Shown in pieces: positions 62,941 through 64,000 of a stretch of 64,000 nt of DNA; positions within the stretch are counted from its first letter, which is position 1; the number at the start of each line of letters is the position of its first letter. This DNA comes from DASUCS01 sp041166385. GTDB lineage: Bacteria > Actinomycetota > Acidimicrobiia > Acidimicrobiales > JACDCH01. The stretch covers positions 1 through 64,000 of the forward strand of contig JBEEFW010000057.1 in the NCBI GenBank assembly GCA_041166385.1, given 5' to 3'. The position numbers and the translations under genes are program-made. The notes beneath the pieces are model-generated. The model did no database searches, was not told the origin of the DNA, and saw only the letters and a list, made by a program, of their open reading frames with translations.

Positions 62941-63555
62941 ATGACCCCCGATCCATCCGACCTTCGTGAGCTCGCCCAGGCCGGCGGCTTCGGCGACCCG
63001 CAGAACGAGGTCTTCAACCGCCTCCTGCGCAACCGCATCGTGTTCCTCGGCACCGAGGTCGACGACGCCATCGCCAACCTGATCACCGCACAACTGCTCT
63101 ACCTCGAAGGCGATGATCCCGAGAAGGACATCTGGCTCTACGTCAACTCACCGGGTGGTTCGGTGACCGCCGGCATGGCCATCTACGACACGATGCAGTT
63201 CGTCCAACCCGAGGTCGGCACGATCTGCATGGGTTTGGCCGCGTCGATGGGCCAGTTCCTTCTGTGCGCCGGTGCGCCTGGCAAGCGGTATGCGCTGCCG
63301 CACGCGCGGATCATGATGCACCAGCCGTCCGGAGGCATCCGGGGGCAGGCGAGCGACATCGCCATCCAGGCCGAGCAGATGATCTACATCAAGCAGCTCA
63401 TGGCGGAGCGCATTGCGTTCCACACGGGTCAGACCGTCGAGCAGGTCGACGCGGACTCCGACCGCGACCGCTGGTTCAAGCCGGACGAGGCGATGGCCTA
63501 CGGCATCATCGACAAGGTCCTCGCGAACCGTGTCGAGATGCCGCCGTCCACCTGA
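62941..63555 (+). CDS. clpP: ATP-dependent Clp protease proteolytic subunit
   Basis: A 204-residue serine peptidase of the ClpP family that forms the barrel served by ClpX or ClpC. The catalytic Ser is in GLAASMGQFLL near 100, His in HARIMMHQPSGG near 125 and Asp in DADSDRDRWF near 174. ATG 62941 is chosen: earlier in-frame sequence overlaps the tRNA gene. Actinobacteria usually carry two clpP genes in tandem next to clpX; here it stands alone next to a tRNA, so it is probably an extra or rearranged copy. It would degrade ssrA-tagged proteins, among others. Confidence 0.94.
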   Translation: MTPDPSDLRELAQAGGFGDPQNEVFNRLLRNRIVFLGTEVDDAIANLITAQLLYLEGDDPEKDIWLYVNSPGGSVTAGMAIYDTMQFVQPEVGTICMGLAASMGQFLLCAGAPGKRYALPHARIMMHQPSGGIRGQASDIAIQAEQMIYIKQLMAERIAFHTGQTVEQVDADSDRDRWFKPDEAMAYGIIDKVLANRVEMPPST

Positions 63556-63570
63556 CGAAGGCCCTGGCCG

Positions 63571-63999
63571 TCAGCGGCCGATGAAGAACTCGGTGACGTA
63601 GAGCTGGCCGTCGGTTCCGGTCGCAAGGCCGACGCCGATCTGCGTGTACGCCCCGTTGAGCAGGTTGGCGCGATGCGGCGCCGACGCTTCGAACATCGAC
63701 TCGAGTTGCGTGATCGAGCCCCCGACGCCGACGTTCTCGCCGAGCGCCGTCCAGTCGTTCTGGATGCCAGACGTCAGGCTGCTCGAGTGGAACATCCGCC
63801 GCTGCGCGGCCATGTCGTTGGCGTGCTGCTGCGCCTTGGCGGTGCCGTCCCCGGCCTCCGCCAGGCCGGGCAATCCGTGCGCGGCGCGGTAGCCGTTCAC
63901 GAGCGAGATCAGCTGTGCGGCTTGCGACGAACCGCCCCCAGAGCCTGACGGGGCCGGGGCCGGGGCCGGTTGGCAGGCTGACGTTCCGACGGCGATCGT
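63571..63999 (-). CDS. CAP-domain lipoprotein, N-terminus cut by window
   Basis: The visible 142 residues include a lipobox-like TSAC followed by QPAPAPAPSGSGGG, indicating a lipidated, surface-exposed protein whose signal peptide start lies beyond the window. The rest is a CAP/SCP domain starting LVNGYRAAHGLPG, with conserved MFHSS histidine, GENVGVGG glutamate and SAPHRANLLN, and ending IGVGLATGTDGQLYVTEFF. CAP proteins are extracellular and of varied function. The domain is complete except for the upstream part. It converges with clpP 15 nt away. Confidence 0.85.
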   Translation of the reverse strand, partial: TIAVGTSACQPAPAPAPSGSGGGSSQAAQLISLVNGYRAAHGLPGLAEAGDGTAKAQQHANDMAAQRRMFHSSSLTSGIQNDWTALGENVGVGGSITQLESMFEASAPHRANLLNGAYTQIGVGLATGTDGQLYVTEFFIGR

Positions 64000-64000
64000 G

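Overview
This is a very GC-rich, densely packed bacterial chromosome segment with no rRNA, no CRISPR array, no transposase and no phage genes. The gene content points to an actinobacterium: mec and cysM side by side, an LpqY-SugABC-like sugar importer, a mycothiol-type maleylpyruvate isomerase-fold protein, SCO6745-family and DUF4032 proteins, a SigE-family ECF sigma factor, GTG/TTG starts and many start codons only 6-8 nt after a TANNNT box (leaderless style). Placement near Acidimicrobiia is an inference from the overall mix, not something a single gene proves.

Layout. 0-4.6 kb: sugar-phosphate genes (phosphomannomutase, Trm112-like protein, phosphoglucose/phosphomannose isomerase), then ahcY and a YczE-type membrane protein. 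4.6-8.6 kb: ECF sigma factor with its membrane partner, comF, a FlgM-like peptide gene, hpf and a LuxR-type response regulator. 8.6-15.4 kb: secA, prfB, a phosphoesterase, ftsE-ftsX and a single-domain receiver. 15.4-21.7 kb: metabolic and hypothetical genes, including an RIO-type kinase. 21.7-26.7 kb: a signalling island with a GGDEF-EAL protein, a PhyH-type oxygenase, a GGDEF protein carrying a C-terminal ribbon-helix-helix domain with a TGACATAT-repeat operator on its start codon, and a deacetylase. 27-31.7 kb: a heterodimeric ABC exporter and an esterase. 31.9-39.6 kb: a TIM-barrel-like secreted protein, an acyl-CoA dehydrogenase, a DUF4032 protein and a four-gene sugar ABC importer. 39.6-46.2 kb: a GT87-type glycosyltransferase, an HD-GYP protein with an extracellular cadherin-like tail, oxidoreductases and small regulators. 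46.2-52 kb: ssrA (tmRNA), a secreted CocE/NonD hydrolase, an OYE-family enzyme, smpB and mec-cysM. 52-54.8 kb: a large secreted subtilase with six FG-GAP-like repeats. 54.8-64 kb: alcohol dehydrogenase, arsC-like gene, murI-MBL-rph-rdgB operon, a PLP aldolase/racemase-like gene, a flavoprotein disulfide reductase, a tRNA, clpP and the end of a CAP-domain lipoprotein.

Themes. Second-messenger signalling is prominent: two GGDEF proteins, one EAL and one HD-GYP domain, plus a cNMP-binding protein. Trans-translation is represented by both ssrA and smpB on the same strand 3.1 kb apart. Intergenic spaces are almost filled by long palindromes, including a three-copy repeat family of about 49 bp. The items most worth checking are the GGDEF-ribbon-helix-helix gene with its operator, the class I tRNA with a predicted UAG anticodon, the palindrome family, and mec-cysM lacking cysO. 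Start codons were reassigned in many genes from overlaps, family boundaries or Shine-Dalgarno spacing; these choices are stated in each entry.
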